In this document: positions 17,384-26,182 of the stretch, piece by piece
Layout: every line of letters starts with the position of its first letter
Numbering within the stretch: the stretch's first letter is position 1
Source: Candidatus Sulfopaludibacter sp. SbA3
Lineage (GTDB): Bacteria > Acidobacteriota > Terriglobia > 20CM-2-55-15
Assembly: GCA_945865815.1 (NCBI GenBank)
Contig: CAMBFR010000006.1
Span: forward strand, 1-64,000
Length of the DNA: 64,000 nucleotides
Direction of reading: 5' to 3'
Notes under the pieces: model-generated
The model's input: the letters and a program-made list of their open reading frames with translations, nothing else
The model's database searches: none
What the model was told of the DNA's origin: nothing
Made by a program: the position numbers and the translations under genes

Positions 17384-17977
17384 GTGATACGTTCAGCAAT
17401 GGACCTGGTTATTTCACTTTTGTTAGTGGCAGCACAGATACCTTCGCAGTCGACAGTGAGCGGACGGATCGCTGTTCCGAGCGAGGGGACATTCGTTAGT
17501 GTCGCCCGTGTTCAATTACAGCGGCTGGGCCAGACAATTCAGGAGCAGGTCTCGTTTGATGGCACGTTTCAATTCCGGAATGTCGCGCCCGGACCGTACG
17601 CGGTGGTCGTGCAGGCGCCCGGTTATGAGATTCGGACAGTGTCCGCGGACATTCCTATCGATTGGGAGATTCTGGTTGAGCTTCAGCCAATCAAGCGCGA
17701 GGTAGCAGGAGGATCCGGATCCCTGACTGTCTCAGTTGCGGAGTATCACTACGCCAGGGCAGTCGCTCAGTTTGAGAAGGCGCGCTTCGAGGACGCGCGG
17801 AAGCTGGCTCACGAGGCGCACGAACATCGAAATCACCCGGCAGACGTTCACCTGTTGCTTGCGAAAATATATTTGCAGCTGGGAGAGGAAGGTTCGGTCA
17901 TACCTCAGCTGCGGTTGTACATCGCGGAATCAAAGCCGAATCCGGTACGCAAAAGAATTGAAGAACTACTGCGGTAG
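17384..17977 (+). CDS. secreted protein with Cna/carboxypeptidase-like fold and TPR-like tail
   Basis: A 197-residue protein. GTG 17384 is chosen because AGAGGAGGAAG ends about five bases upstream; ATG 17399 is an alternative. The signal peptide is MDLVISLLLVAAQIPSQ. The first half resembles the carboxypeptidase-regulatory domain (TVSGRIAVPSEG, FQFRNVAPGPYAVVVQAPGY). The second half has TPR-like helices (HYARAVAQFEKARFEDARKL, VHLLLAKIYLQLGEEGSVIP). This combination is common in small acidobacterial periplasmic proteins. The gene lies divergent from the MocR-type regulator and convergent with the radical SAM gene. Function unknown; a scaffold or binding role is plausible. Confidence 0.75.
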   Translation: MIRSAMDLVISLLLVAAQIPSQSTVSGRIAVPSEGTFVSVARVQLQRLGQTIQEQVSFDGTFQFRNVAPGPYAVVVQAPGYEIRTVSADIPIDWEILVELQPIKREVAGGSGSLTVSVAEYHYARAVAQFEKARFEDARKLAHEAHEHRNHPADVHLLLAKIYLQLGEEGSVIPQLRLYIAESKPNPVRKRIEELLR

Positions 17978-17998
17978 GCTGGCTTCCGTGGGCGCGAT

Positions 17999-19585
17999 CT
18001 AATCGTTTGCGATTCTTCGTGCATCGCTCTGGGGAATTGCGCCGGGCAGTCCCCCGGAGTTTTCCCGGGGCTTGCGGCGGAATTCAGCCATAGCCTCGCG
18101 CATGATCATGAAGATGCTGTGCCGGTATGAATACAGGAGGCTCAGCCACTCACGCCGGCGCATTTGAGGGAAATAGATTCCACGGAACAGTATTCGAGTG
18201 GCGAGCAGAACAGCCCTTTCGCCAAACGGACGACCTTTGATTTTTCCGAGGGCGGCAGCAACCGCGCCCGCATCGTAGGACCTGCTCCACGCCTGGTGGA
18301 CTTCTCTTTCCGCCTGTTCAATGGTGATATGTTTCGGCTGGAACGCCATTCTGAACGGTCGGAAATCGAGCCAGTGCTGTGGCCGCGTGAGGCGTCCTTC
18401 ACTGAGCAGCCGATCGTAGAGCGGTGTCGCCGGATACGGCGTAAGAAGGCCGAAGACCGGAAGGCCCGGCGGCCATGATTCGATCACTTCGGAGGTTCGG
18501 GCTGCAACGCCGGGAGTGTCTCCATCCATTCCGAAAATGAATGACGTGATGGCGTAGATTCCGCGGGCCGCGAGCTTGTCCAGAATCGCGGCATAGTCGG
18601 CCGGTTTGTTGAACCCCTTGTTGACTTCCTTCAGACTGTCGGCGTCGATGGATTCCAGTCCGATAAAAACCCATCGGCCCCCGCTTGCCTGGATCAGGTC
18701 GAGAAGTTCCTCGTCGCGCAGCAGATTGATACTGATCTGGCCGACCCATGGCACGGTGGCGCCCCGATCGATCATGTCGCGCAGCAGAGACTTGGTACGT
18801 TTCACGTTGATCGCGAAATTATCGTCGATGAAAAAGACTCCCAGTTGCGCCTTTTCGCGGCGGGCGCGTTCTTTCAGCCGAAGAAGTTCATTGATGACAT
18901 TCTGGTTGCTTCGAAAGCGAATCGAGTCCCCGAAGAATCCGGTCACCGTACAGAAGTCGCATCCATAAGGACATCCTCTGCCGGACTCCATCGGAACCAT
19001 GTACAGGCTGTTCCATTTCAGTCCGATCTGTCGAAGTGCAAATCGCCCCCATGCGGGCATTTTGCCGATCAGATCGAATTGCGTGAGGTCGATGGTGTCC
19101 CAGGGTATGTCCGGATAATCCTGAAGCGTAGGTTTGACTTCTTTGCCGGCATCATCGACCGGTGTATAGACTTCGCGGAGTTTTCCATTGGCGGCATCGG
19201 TCACGATCATAGGCCATGTCGCATCGGCTTCACCCAATGCCACGGCATCCACATGACGCGGACCTCCATTGCGGCCCAATGGCTCATCCGGAACTTCAGT
19301 AACGTGGGGCCCACCCATCACGACCAGCGCGCCGGCTGCCCGGGCAGCATCGGCCATCCGATATGCTCTCGCAGCCATTCGCGTCATGGCGCCGATGCCG
19401 ACCAGCCCGATAGCGTTGGTCTGGATGAACTCGCCCAGCTGGGCCTCGGTCAGCGGCTGCGCGTTGGCGTCGATGAGAAACACTTTGTGCCCCGGTGGTG
19501 TGAGCGACTGCAGCAGAAACATCCACAGGTGCGGCATGAAGTTCTTGGTAACACCGTTATCCGGATTGTAGAGAAGAATGTTCAT
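17999..19585 (-). CDS. B12-binding domain radical SAM protein
   Basis: A 528-residue enzyme. Met 19585 (MNILLYNPDNG) is chosen because family members begin at this B12-fold strand; the track start at 19786 adds 67 unrelated residues. Residues about 1-160 form a cobalamin-binding-like Rossmann domain (VFLIDANAQPLTEAQLGEFI, VVMGGPHVTEVPDE). The radical SAM cluster motif CPYGCDFC lies near residue 203, followed by FFIDDNFAIN and the later strand WVFIGLESIDADSLKEVNKG. Relatives modify lipids, hopanoids or cofactors, but the substrate cannot be assigned. It stands alone, convergent with 17384. Confidence 0.88.
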   Translation of the reverse strand: MNILLYNPDNGVTKNFMPHLWMFLLQSLTPPGHKVFLIDANAQPLTEAQLGEFIQTNAIGLVGIGAMTRMAARAYRMADAARAAGALVVMGGPHVTEVPDEPLGRNGGPRHVDAVALGEADATWPMIVTDAANGKLREVYTPVDDAGKEVKPTLQDYPDIPWDTIDLTQFDLIGKMPAWGRFALRQIGLKWNSLYMVPMESGRGCPYGCDFCTVTGFFGDSIRFRSNQNVINELLRLKERARREKAQLGVFFIDDNFAINVKRTKSLLRDMIDRGATVPWVGQISINLLRDEELLDLIQASGGRWVFIGLESIDADSLKEVNKGFNKPADYAAILDKLAARGIYAITSFIFGMDGDTPGVAARTSEVIESWPPGLPVFGLLTPYPATPLYDRLLSEGRLTRPQHWLDFRPFRMAFQPKHITIEQAEREVHQAWSRSYDAGAVAAALGKIKGRPFGERAVLLATRILFRGIYFPQMRRREWLSLLYSYRHSIFMIMREAMAEFRRKPRENSGGLPGAIPQSDARRIAND

Positions 19586-19820
19586 ACTGCCCTTACTCGC
19601 CACCTCGATCGTTGCTTCGATCGGAAGACCTTTACTTCGTTTTGTGGTGTTGGTTGAGAGAACTATGATTTCGACTTGGAACCACGCGCAGCCGATTTGG
19701 GAGAACAGCGAAGGTGATATATCTTGCCGCGGTTCACCGTTCGCTCCTCGCTCGGCGCGATCCGTATGCGACATTGTTCGCACCACACTCTAATGTCAAC
19801 AACCGCTTCGGTTTTCGTCT
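19586..19820. other. intergenic region upstream of the radical SAM gene
   Basis: About 235 bases between two minus-strand genes. The radical SAM ORF stays open into it, but the protein sequence there shows no family features. No promoter matching consensus and no terminator was recognised. Confidence 0.4.
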
Positions 19821-20063
19821 TCATTTGCTCTCCTGCCCGGCGTTGGGATTCTTCCGGAAGCGCGAAAGTTTCGCATCAGTATAGTCATCCTGATGCCCGC
19901 ACCCGGCCTGAAAACACGTCAGCACCAGCTTCCGCGGCATCGTCGGCTGAGCCTCTCCGCCATTCCGATCGATAGCAAACAGGATCGGCTTGCGGCACTT
20001 GCGGCAACGGACACCGAGGTACTGTAAGTTGTTAGCTGGCTTAGGCCAGCGCGAGATATGCAT
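19821..20063 (-). CDS. small cysteine-rich protein, possible zinc ribbon
   Basis: An 80-residue protein with CRKC near residue 20 and a second cysteine pair in LTCFQAGCGH, a spacing consistent with a four-cysteine zinc ribbon. The rest is charged (KLSRFRKNPNAGQESK). The start is supported by AAGAGGATCTG directly upstream of ATG 20063. It lies upstream of, and on the same strand as, the radical SAM gene but 235 bases away, so a shared transcript is uncertain. I do not recognise the family. It could be a small regulator or RNA-binding protein; function is not assigned. Confidence 0.6.
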   Translation of the reverse strand: MHISRWPKPANNLQYLGVRCRKCRKPILFAIDRNGGEAQPTMPRKLVLTCFQAGCGHQDDYTDAKLSRFRKNPNAGQESK

Positions 20064-20333
20064 CAGATCCTCTTATCTCAATCCAACCTGAATCGACACT
20101 TTGCTTCTTGGAGGTATTCGACGCCCTGTGAAAGTCGGCGAGAGAAGCCAGTCCAGGAAGGAGTCAGGGAAAAACACAGAGGTGCAGCATATTCCTGTCC
20201 CCGGCGGATTGCAATTTAAAAGCCCCCTGCTACCGCGCGATACCGGCAGCCGAGGAAGGTGGGCAGCGACGAATCCTACTCAACAGAAGGCACTTAGAAG
20301 CGGCGACTCGAAGGTATCGATTCAAACGACGAA
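20064..20333. other. intergenic region without recognised genes
   Basis: About 270 bases between two small minus-strand genes. The plus-strand 171-codon frame at 20101 is the antisense shadow of the membrane protein at 20334 and is Lys/Asn-rich without structure. Nothing else is recognised. Confidence 0.4.
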
Positions 20334-20606
20334 TCAACAGGCGGTTTCCTTGCGAGGCTCAAGCCCGGCCGGCGCCTGCATGATGCGCCGGACGAACTGG
20401 CAGGAAAATCTTCCGGTACAGAACGGCACCGCGAAGAAAAAGACGAAGATGAAGGCCGGCGCCGAAAACAACGCAAACGCGTACGCGCCGAGAACCACGG
20501 ATGTCGCAACCAGCCCGATCCAGATGGGCTTGTGGAAACAGCTGGCGGCGCCAAGCGCCATGGATGTTCCAAGATACATGACTAATGTGATTGTGATGAT
20601 GTCCAT
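20334..20606 (-). CDS. small membrane protein, unknown
   Basis: A 90-residue protein with two or three hydrophobic segments (MDIITITLVMYLGTSMALGA, IWIGLVATSVVLGAYAFALF, APAFIFVFFFAVPFCTG) and a basic C-terminal tail (CQFVRRIMQ). ATG 20606 has a ribosome binding site (CAGGAAAGT). The hydrophobic pattern and binding site support this strand over the overlapping plus-strand frame. No family is recognised. Confidence 0.6.
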   Translation of the reverse strand: MDIITITLVMYLGTSMALGAASCFHKPIWIGLVATSVVLGAYAFALFSAPAFIFVFFFAVPFCTGRFSCQFVRRIMQAPAGLEPRKETAC

Positions 20607-20804
20607 ACTTTCCTGAATGGCAATCGAGTCACCAATCTCCGATTATTTGTATTATCAATATTTTAGGCAATCCGACGGGGGACGTAATCCATCAACTTGG
20701 TAACGTTTCCACTCTGTCGGCGCGTGCCCGCCATTTTTGGTGACCTCTTCTCCGATCATCTGTATATTAGCGGGCAATCCAAAACCGTCACGGAGGTACT
20801 TCCA

Positions 20805-21569
20805 ATGAAACGCCCCTTTTCGCTTCTCGTAACAGGTTTCGCGCTGTTGTTCATGCTTTCCGCAGGTGTTCGTACGGCTTCCGCGGCGGAGATTCGAGTC
20901 CTCAGTGCCAATCCCGTCAGCGAAGGACTCAAGCACATCGCCGAACTATTCAAGAAGGAGACGGGTCACGACGTGAAAGTGGAAGTCCCCGCCGGCGCTG
21001 AACTCAATCGGATCCTGGCATCGGAAGAGGCGGCCGACGTTCTGATCAGCGTCCCCGCTACGGTCGACCAGGCCGTAAAAGACGGCAGGGCCGCAGGAGC
21101 GAAGACCGCAATCGGCCGCGTGGGCATCGGAGTCGTCATCCGCCGTGGTGCGGCGCTTCCGAATGTCGCCACCAGCGACACCATCAAGCAGGCGGTTCTG
21201 AGTGCCGAAGGTGTTATTTACAACACGGCCGGCTCAGGCCAATACGTGCACAGAATGCTCGAGCAGTTGGGTGTTACCGAACAGATCAAAGCCAAAAGCG
21301 CCCGGCCCGGAAACGGCGTACAGACCATGGAACGCATGCTCGCCGGAAAAGGCAACGAGGTCGGCTTCGGCTTGCTCTCCGAGATCAAACCATTCGAGGA
21401 CAAGGGAGTCCAGATGGTAGGCCGGCTGCCCGATAACGTGCAGAACTACACGCTGTATGACGGAGTTGTTTTGTCTCGCTCGAAATCGGCCGCCGCGGCC
21501 GGCCAGTTCATTCGCTACCTCAGCACGCCGGCTGCGAAACAGGCGTTTGCGGCCAGCGGTGTGGATTAG
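20805..21569 (+). CDS. ModA-like substrate-binding protein
   Basis: A 254-residue periplasmic binding protein of the molybdate-binding (ModA) type. The signal peptide spans residues 1-28 (ending TASAA) and the mature protein starts EIRVLSANPVSEGLKHIAEL. Family features include LFKKETGHDV, ADVLISVPATVDQ, GRVGIGVVIRRGA and GVVLSRSKSAAAAGQFIRYL with AAKQAFAASG at the C-terminus. ATG 20805 follows ACGGAGGTACTTCCA. No ABC permease or ATPase is adjacent. Instead a TonB receptor gene starts inside its last codons, so this protein may pass an oxyanion or organic acid taken up by that receptor to a transporter encoded elsewhere. Ligand is not proven. Confidence 0.82.
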   Translation: MKRPFSLLVTGFALLFMLSAGVRTASAAEIRVLSANPVSEGLKHIAELFKKETGHDVKVEVPAGAELNRILASEEAADVLISVPATVDQAVKDGRAAGAKTAIGRVGIGVVIRRGAALPNVATSDTIKQAVLSAEGVIYNTAGSGQYVHRMLEQLGVTEQIKAKSARPGNGVQTMERMLAGKGNEVGFGLLSEIKPFEDKGVQMVGRLPDNVQNYTLYDGVVLSRSKSAAAAGQFIRYLSTPAAKQAFAASGVD

Positions 21570-23898
21570 CAGCTGTCTCATTGCTCTGCTGATTTTTCCG
21601 GCGGGACTTGCATTCGGCCAGCGACTGACGGGCGAGGTCAGGCTGGCCGTTCAAGACCCCTCCGGCGCCGGGATGCCCGCTTCCGGTACGCTTGAAGGCC
21701 TCGCTGCCGGAATCCATCGAGACTTTGAAACCGACTCTCGGGGAATGCACACGTTCGGTGCGTTACCGTTTGGCGTCTACCGCCTGGAAGTGAGGCGGGA
21801 AGGTTTTACGACCAACGCCCTGCTCATCGAAGTCCTCTCGGAAGTGCCGGCGTCCAGCGTCGTCACCATGTCACTCGGCCCGTTGCAAACGAGCGTCGAG
21901 ATCCGTGACCAGCAAACGCTGATCGATACAACCACCAGTGGCGCCGCGCAGCACCTCGGCGGAGAATTCCTGGACTATCGCAAAACTTCGGCTCCCGGCC
22001 GCTCGGTTGTCGACCTCGTGAACCTGCAACCGGGATGGCTTCTGGAAGCCAACGGGACCCTTCATCCGCGAGGATCCGAGTACGACGTACAGTACGTTAT
22101 CGACGGAATACCCCTCTACGACAATCGTTCACCCGCGTTCGCACAGGCCCTCGGCGTCGATGAGTTCGAAACCGTTACCGTTCGCACCGGCAACTATCCG
22201 GCAGAGTTTGGACGGAAGCTGGGCGGCGTGATTGAAGTAAACACGGAGCGGGATGCGCGCAGAGGAACACACGGAGAAATGAGCATGCAAGGCGGCAGTT
22301 TCCGCCAGCGCTCTGCTTTCGCTTCCGTGCAATATGCGACCGAACGAAATAGTTTTTCGATGAGCGGAGAGGGCATGAAAACGGATCGCTATCTCGATCC
22401 TCCCGTCATTGAAAACTACACGAACCGAGGCTCGGGAGGCGGAGTCTCCGGACGTTTTGATCATACCTGGCCGGTGTCGGATTCCTCGCGATTCTACTTT
22501 CATCAGCGGCGCACCGGTTTTCTTGTACCCAATGAGTTGTTGCAGCAGACGGCAGGCCAGAGACAGGATCGATCCGCCGAGGAGACGCTCGTACAGGCCT
22601 CGCACTCGCATTTGTTTTCTTCGCAGATGCTCTTCCAGGGACGCGCCATGTTTCGCAACACTTCCGCAAAACTCTGGTCGAACGCGGCCTCCACGCCGAT
22701 CCGCCCGGAGCAGGACCGGGGTTTCCGCGAAGCCTACGTCAGCGGCAGTGTTTCGGTAAACAGAGGCTCTCACGAATGGAAGTTCGGCGGTGACAGCCTG
22801 CTCACATCGGTCCGTGAAAACTTCGGATACACCATAGCCACGCGGAGAATCGATAACGTTCGCATCTTCGACGGCGATGTGCCCCTCACATTCCGTTTCA
22901 GCGAGAAAGAGAGCCGCCGGGAGCAATCCGTTTTTGTGCAGGATCTCTGGCGCCGCGGCAGTCTCACCATCGGTTCGGGCCTGCGTTTTGACCGCTACCA
23001 GTTCAGGTCTGACGAGACAGCCTGGAGTCCGCGCCTGGCCGCCGCCTATAACGTCCAAACGGCGGGACTCGTGTTGAGAGCGTCGTATGACCGGATCTTC
23101 CAGCAGCCCGCCATCGAAAATATCCTGCTGGCTACGACAGACCTGGTTGAGGAACTTGGAGGCGAAGGCGCCTTCCTCCCATTGCGGCCCGGCCGAGGCA
23201 ACTTCGCCGAAGCGGGATTCAGCAAACTGGTATTCAACAGATTCCGCCTCGACGGAACGTGGTATCACCGCCGCTTGAATAATTTCGCCGACGACAGCCT
23301 GCTGCTGAATACCGGAGTCAGCTTTCCAATCACGTTTGCGCAAGGCCGGGTCAATGGATACGAAGCCAAATTCGAAGTACCGCGCTGGGGACGTTTCTCC
23401 GGCTTTCTGAGCTACTCCAACATGGCCGCTACCGGATTCCTTCCCGTAGCTGGCGGGCTGTTCCTCGGAGACGAAGCGGCTGAGATCGCCGAGGGCGCCG
23501 GCTCATTTCCGATCACGCAGGATCAGCGCAATACGCTTCGCTCGCGCGTTCGAGTGCAGGTGACGCCACGCGTCTGGCTTGCGTTTGGGGCCGCGTACAA
23601 CAGCGGTCTGCCGTTCGAAATCGAGGGCCCGGCGGATCTGGATTTCGTCAGACAGCAGTACGGTCCGGCGATTGTCGGCAAAGTGAATTTCGAGCGAGGC
23701 CGCGTTCAGCCTTCTCTGTCCGCGGATGCCTCCATAGGTATAAACCTGCTGGAATCCGATCGTGCCAACGTCCGTCTTCAGGCAGACGTCTTCAATCTCA
23801 CCGACCGGTTCAACGTCATTAATTTTTCAGGAATCCTGTCGGGAACGGCTCTTGAGGCGGGACGGAGTTTTGCGGTTCGGCTGAACGCCGGGTTTTGA
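21559..23898 (+). CDS. TonB-dependent receptor with carboxypeptidase-regulatory domain
   Basis: Outer-membrane receptor of about 779 residues. The track begins it at 21457, well inside the ModA-like gene. A GTG at 21559, overlapping the upstream stop by 11 bases, directly precedes a signal peptide (WISSCLIALLIFPAGLAFGQ) and is preferred, although its ribosome binding site is weak. A carboxypeptidase-like domain (TFGALPFGVYRLEVRREGF) is followed by the plug (GSEYDVQYVIDGIPLYDNRS, FGRKLGGVIEVNTERD) and a barrel ending GRSFAVRLNAGF. The overlap implies coupling with the ModA-like protein. At 779 residues it is shorter than the Oar-like receptors. Confidence 0.85.
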   Translation: MWISSCLIALLIFPAGLAFGQRLTGEVRLAVQDPSGAGMPASGTLEGLAAGIHRDFETDSRGMHTFGALPFGVYRLEVRREGFTTNALLIEVLSEVPASSVVTMSLGPLQTSVEIRDQQTLIDTTTSGAAQHLGGEFLDYRKTSAPGRSVVDLVNLQPGWLLEANGTLHPRGSEYDVQYVIDGIPLYDNRSPAFAQALGVDEFETVTVRTGNYPAEFGRKLGGVIEVNTERDARRGTHGEMSMQGGSFRQRSAFASVQYATERNSFSMSGEGMKTDRYLDPPVIENYTNRGSGGGVSGRFDHTWPVSDSSRFYFHQRRTGFLVPNELLQQTAGQRQDRSAEETLVQASHSHLFSSQMLFQGRAMFRNTSAKLWSNAASTPIRPEQDRGFREAYVSGSVSVNRGSHEWKFGGDSLLTSVRENFGYTIATRRIDNVRIFDGDVPLTFRFSEKESRREQSVFVQDLWRRGSLTIGSGLRFDRYQFRSDETAWSPRLAAAYNVQTAGLVLRASYDRIFQQPAIENILLATTDLVEELGGEGAFLPLRPGRGNFAEAGFSKLVFNRFRLDGTWYHRRLNNFADDSLLLNTGVSFPITFAQGRVNGYEAKFEVPRWGRFSGFLSYSNMAATGFLPVAGGLFLGDEAAEIAEGAGSFPITQDQRNTLRSRVRVQVTPRVWLAFGAAYNSGLPFEIEGPADLDFVRQQYGPAIVGKVNFERGRVQPSLSADASIGINLLESDRANVRLQADVFNLTDRFNVINFSGILSGTALEAGRSFAVRLNAGF

Positions 23899-23930
23899 AT
23901 CGGAACGCCACACGCAGGGCCGCAATCACA

Positions 23931-24674
23931 TCAGTGAGTTGTGGCGTACATCACGAAATTGATGCCCATGCGGAACGCCTCGGAGGAGGGCTTAAGCGGA
24001 TATCGTCTCTGGTCAATCCAATCCCAGAAATTCGCGAAGTCATTGTTGAAACAGATGATCATCGCGAGGTCACCATACTTGTTCTGAAAACCGTAGAAGA
24101 TGGGGTTTGAACCGGGCACGTATGGCCCCCATATTTCCAGATCCTCGATATCGAAGAACGTGTGAAAGATTTCGTGGTCGCGCGTGAGCGGGATCAAGCT
24201 CCGGTCGGGAAACGCGCGAACCATCTGGCGGCGAAACTGATCCATCTGCCAGGCGCCGTCGAAATCGTCGACCACCACGAAGCCGCCCCGATCGATAAAC
24301 TGGCGAAAGTTCACCAGTTCCCTTTCGGATAGCTCCATTTCTCCCGGTTCCGACACATACGCAAACGGATACTTGAAAACATCCGGGGACCCGAGTTCGA
24401 CGATCCGGAACGACTCGGGCTTGACATCCACGCCTGTCGCTTCCGAGAGCAACTGGTTCAGATGCATTTCGGCATCAGGATAGTTATGGCTCCAGCCCAT
24501 ATTTCCGATGCGGCCATTGGTTCCGAATTTCCATCGCGCGATGACCAGTTCGGTCGGCGGCGGATCATTCTGGCGGATCATGTCGCGGAAAAAACCGAAC
24601 TGTGCGTGGATGACGGCAACGAATCCGAAGACCAGACACCCGGTCACCAGAACGATAGTTTGAGTGCGTTTCAT
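23931..24674 (-). CDS. DUF4159 domain secreted protein (copy 1)
   Basis: A 247-residue exported protein with a signal peptide at residues 1-24 (ending VIHAQ). DUF4159 features are ELVIARWKFG near the start, LVNFRQFIDRGGFVVVDDFD in the middle, which is the glutamine-amidotransferase-like core strand, and GINFVMYATTH at the end. Families with this domain often accompany von Willebrand or MoxR-type modules; none is present here. A homologue of the same length class is at 40111, ending GVNYVIYAMTH. The gene is last in the minus-strand DUF6152 cluster, separated from it by a hairpin at 24703-24732. Function unknown. Confidence 0.82.
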   Translation of the reverse strand: MKRTQTIVLVTGCLVFGFVAVIHAQFGFFRDMIRQNDPPPTELVIARWKFGTNGRIGNMGWSHNYPDAEMHLNQLLSEATGVDVKPESFRIVELGSPDVFKYPFAYVSEPGEMELSERELVNFRQFIDRGGFVVVDDFDGAWQMDQFRRQMVRAFPDRSLIPLTRDHEIFHTFFDIEDLEIWGPYVPGSNPIFYGFQNKYGDLAMIICFNNDFANFWDWIDQRRYPLKPSSEAFRMGINFVMYATTH

Positions 24675-24702
24675 TTCTCGAAAAGACGACCGAGAGACAG
24701 GT

Positions 24703-24732
24703 GAAGGTACGAGGCATCGGCCTCGTACCTTC
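24703..24732 (-). terminator. perfect intercistronic hairpin
   Basis: GAAGGTACGAGG pairs perfectly with CCTCGTACCTTC around a six-base loop, between the DUF6152 gene (24759) and the DUF4159 gene (24674). There is no T-run on either strand, so it may be a processing or attenuation element rather than a full terminator. Confidence 0.5.
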
Positions 24733-24758
24733 AGAAACGTGCGATGGGTGAAATAAGA

Positions 24759-25154
24759 CTATTGCCGGGTCGGGTTCGAGCCGCCGCTTTGGAGTTCCTG
24801 TCCGCTGGCCAGCCTTACCGATCGGCCGTTTGCAACAGGACCGCCTGCTTTAGCGCGAAAGCCGGTGACAACGACTTCCATGCCGGCTGGAATCGTGGAT
24901 TTCTTCCAACCGAGTCTAAGCAGCGCGTTGGGTGCGCCCAGTTCGAAACGCCAGTGCGTGATACCTCCATTCGGTTCCGTCACATCGACATAGAGCCATG
25001 AATGGGGATTTACCAGGTCGAACTTCACGATCTTTCCAGTCACCGTAACGGGCTTGTCGACGTCGAACTCCGGCGCAAACGCGTGGTGCGCCGCAAGCGG
25101 CAAAGCCACCAGGAGCAGACTCAAACCGGCAAAAATAACGCTGATCTTCTTCAT
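24759..25154 (-). CDS. DUF6152 family secreted protein
   Basis: A 131-residue protein. ATG 25154 follows TTTAGGAGGGTAATT; the track start at 25301 reads back through the upstream gene. The signal peptide ends LAA before His23-His24 (HHAFAPEFDVDKPVTVTGKI), with the family motif FDLVNPHSWLYVDV. It lies 29 bases after the partner-family gene at 25184 in the same transcript, repeating the pairing seen at 9661/10094 and 29594/30463. Function unknown. Confidence 0.85.
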   Translation of the reverse strand: MKKISVIFAGLSLLLVALPLAAHHAFAPEFDVDKPVTVTGKIVKFDLVNPHSWLYVDVTEPNGGITHWRFELGAPNALLRLGWKKSTIPAGMEVVVTGFRAKAGGPVANGRSVRLASGQELQSGGSNPTRQ

Positions 25155-25183
25155 AATTACCCTCCTAAATTCTCTACCGTACC

Positions 25184-26152
25184 CTATTTGCTTGGCGGAT
25201 CGCCAAGGATGTTGCGCATTGTGATGCTGCCTTCCCAGCACGCGTATTCCAGCAACTCCGGCAGATCGTTGGCCTTGGTGTACTGGCCCGTTACTTTCCA
25301 CGGCCGCGTGAACTGGGTCGGATCGTCGATCGTGACTTCATAGTCAATCGTGTTCGCGTCAGTGAGGGTGAAACGTTCAGTCGTGCGGGTCGCTTCACTG
25401 AGATACGGTATCTCGCGCGAGTATGAGGTAATACCGTTGAAGTTCGTCGTGTCCACAACCAGCGTATTGCCTTCCCATTTGCCTATGGAGTCGCCCATGA
25501 ACATTTTGAACGTCTTCGGAAGATGCGGCCGGCCGTCCATATTAATGTGGCGGGTGAAGTGCTGGTATTCAGACAGAATCGTCACCTGCTTGTCAGTCTG
25601 CAGGAACTGGAAGGGGCCATTGCCAAAGAAAAGGCCGGGTTGCATGCAGCGCGCGTCCATTTCCAGGTACTTCAATCCCTTTGCGGGGTTTGTCTTTAAA
25701 AGAAAGTCCTGCCTTGCCGCATTGGCTTCCGGCTTCCAGGGCAGAATCCTTCCAGGCTCGGCGATACCCATCAACTGCCGCTGTCCCGGAAGAGGCGCCG
25801 GTCGATCCGGGTCTTCGGCGCCGAGACCCAGCTTTTCGCTGAACTGGTCCAGGAATCCCCTGTCGGTGTTATTGAGGCCGTCGGGACGGGCCGAAACCGA
25901 AACAGGATTCCTTGCTGTCGGGTCAAGCGGGTTATTCGGCCGTTGTGCTTCTGCTTCCAGCGCACCCCCGTCGAGACCACCCACACCCCGCCGATTCCAG
26001 ATTCCGTCCGTTATCTTCGGCTGGCCATCCGGGGTTTTCGCCGGCGTGTATGCTGCCGGCCTTGCCTGAGCAAAAGCAGCCGTCGATACAAACGCTACAG
26101 CGGTAATCACAAGCACTGCCGTGATACCTACTCTGAACAATTTACTTCTCAC
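25184..26152 (-). CDS. secreted WEGDTLVVDT-family protein (DUF6152 partner)
   Basis: A 322-residue exported protein starting at GTG 26152, preceded by ATAGGAGGTGTCGAG. The signal peptide ends AAFAQ. Family motifs are CMQPGLFFGNGPFQFLQTDK, GKWEGNTLVVDTTNFNG and DYEVTIDDPTQFTRPWKVTG, with a late cysteine (LLEYACWEG). The N-terminal third (DGQPKITDGIWNRRG) resembles the common acidobacterial KPDLSGIW-type opening. It sits 30 bases downstream of another family member (26183) and 29 bases upstream of the DUF6152 gene, so two partner-family proteins share one DUF6152 protein here. Function unknown. Confidence 0.82.
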   Translation of the reverse strand: MRSKLFRVGITAVLVITAVAFVSTAAFAQARPAAYTPAKTPDGQPKITDGIWNRRGVGGLDGGALEAEAQRPNNPLDPTARNPVSVSARPDGLNNTDRGFLDQFSEKLGLGAEDPDRPAPLPGQRQLMGIAEPGRILPWKPEANAARQDFLLKTNPAKGLKYLEMDARCMQPGLFFGNGPFQFLQTDKQVTILSEYQHFTRHINMDGRPHLPKTFKMFMGDSIGKWEGNTLVVDTTNFNGITSYSREIPYLSEATRTTERFTLTDANTIDYEVTIDDPTQFTRPWKVTGQYTKANDLPELLEYACWEGSITMRNILGDPPSK

Positions 26153-26182
26153 CTCGACACCTCCTATGGTGTTAGCCGGTTA

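Noticed and set aside
20101-20616. Plus-strand 171-codon ORF
   Set aside because: It is antisense to the 90-residue membrane protein at 20334, which has a better ribosome binding site and a typical hydrophobic pattern.
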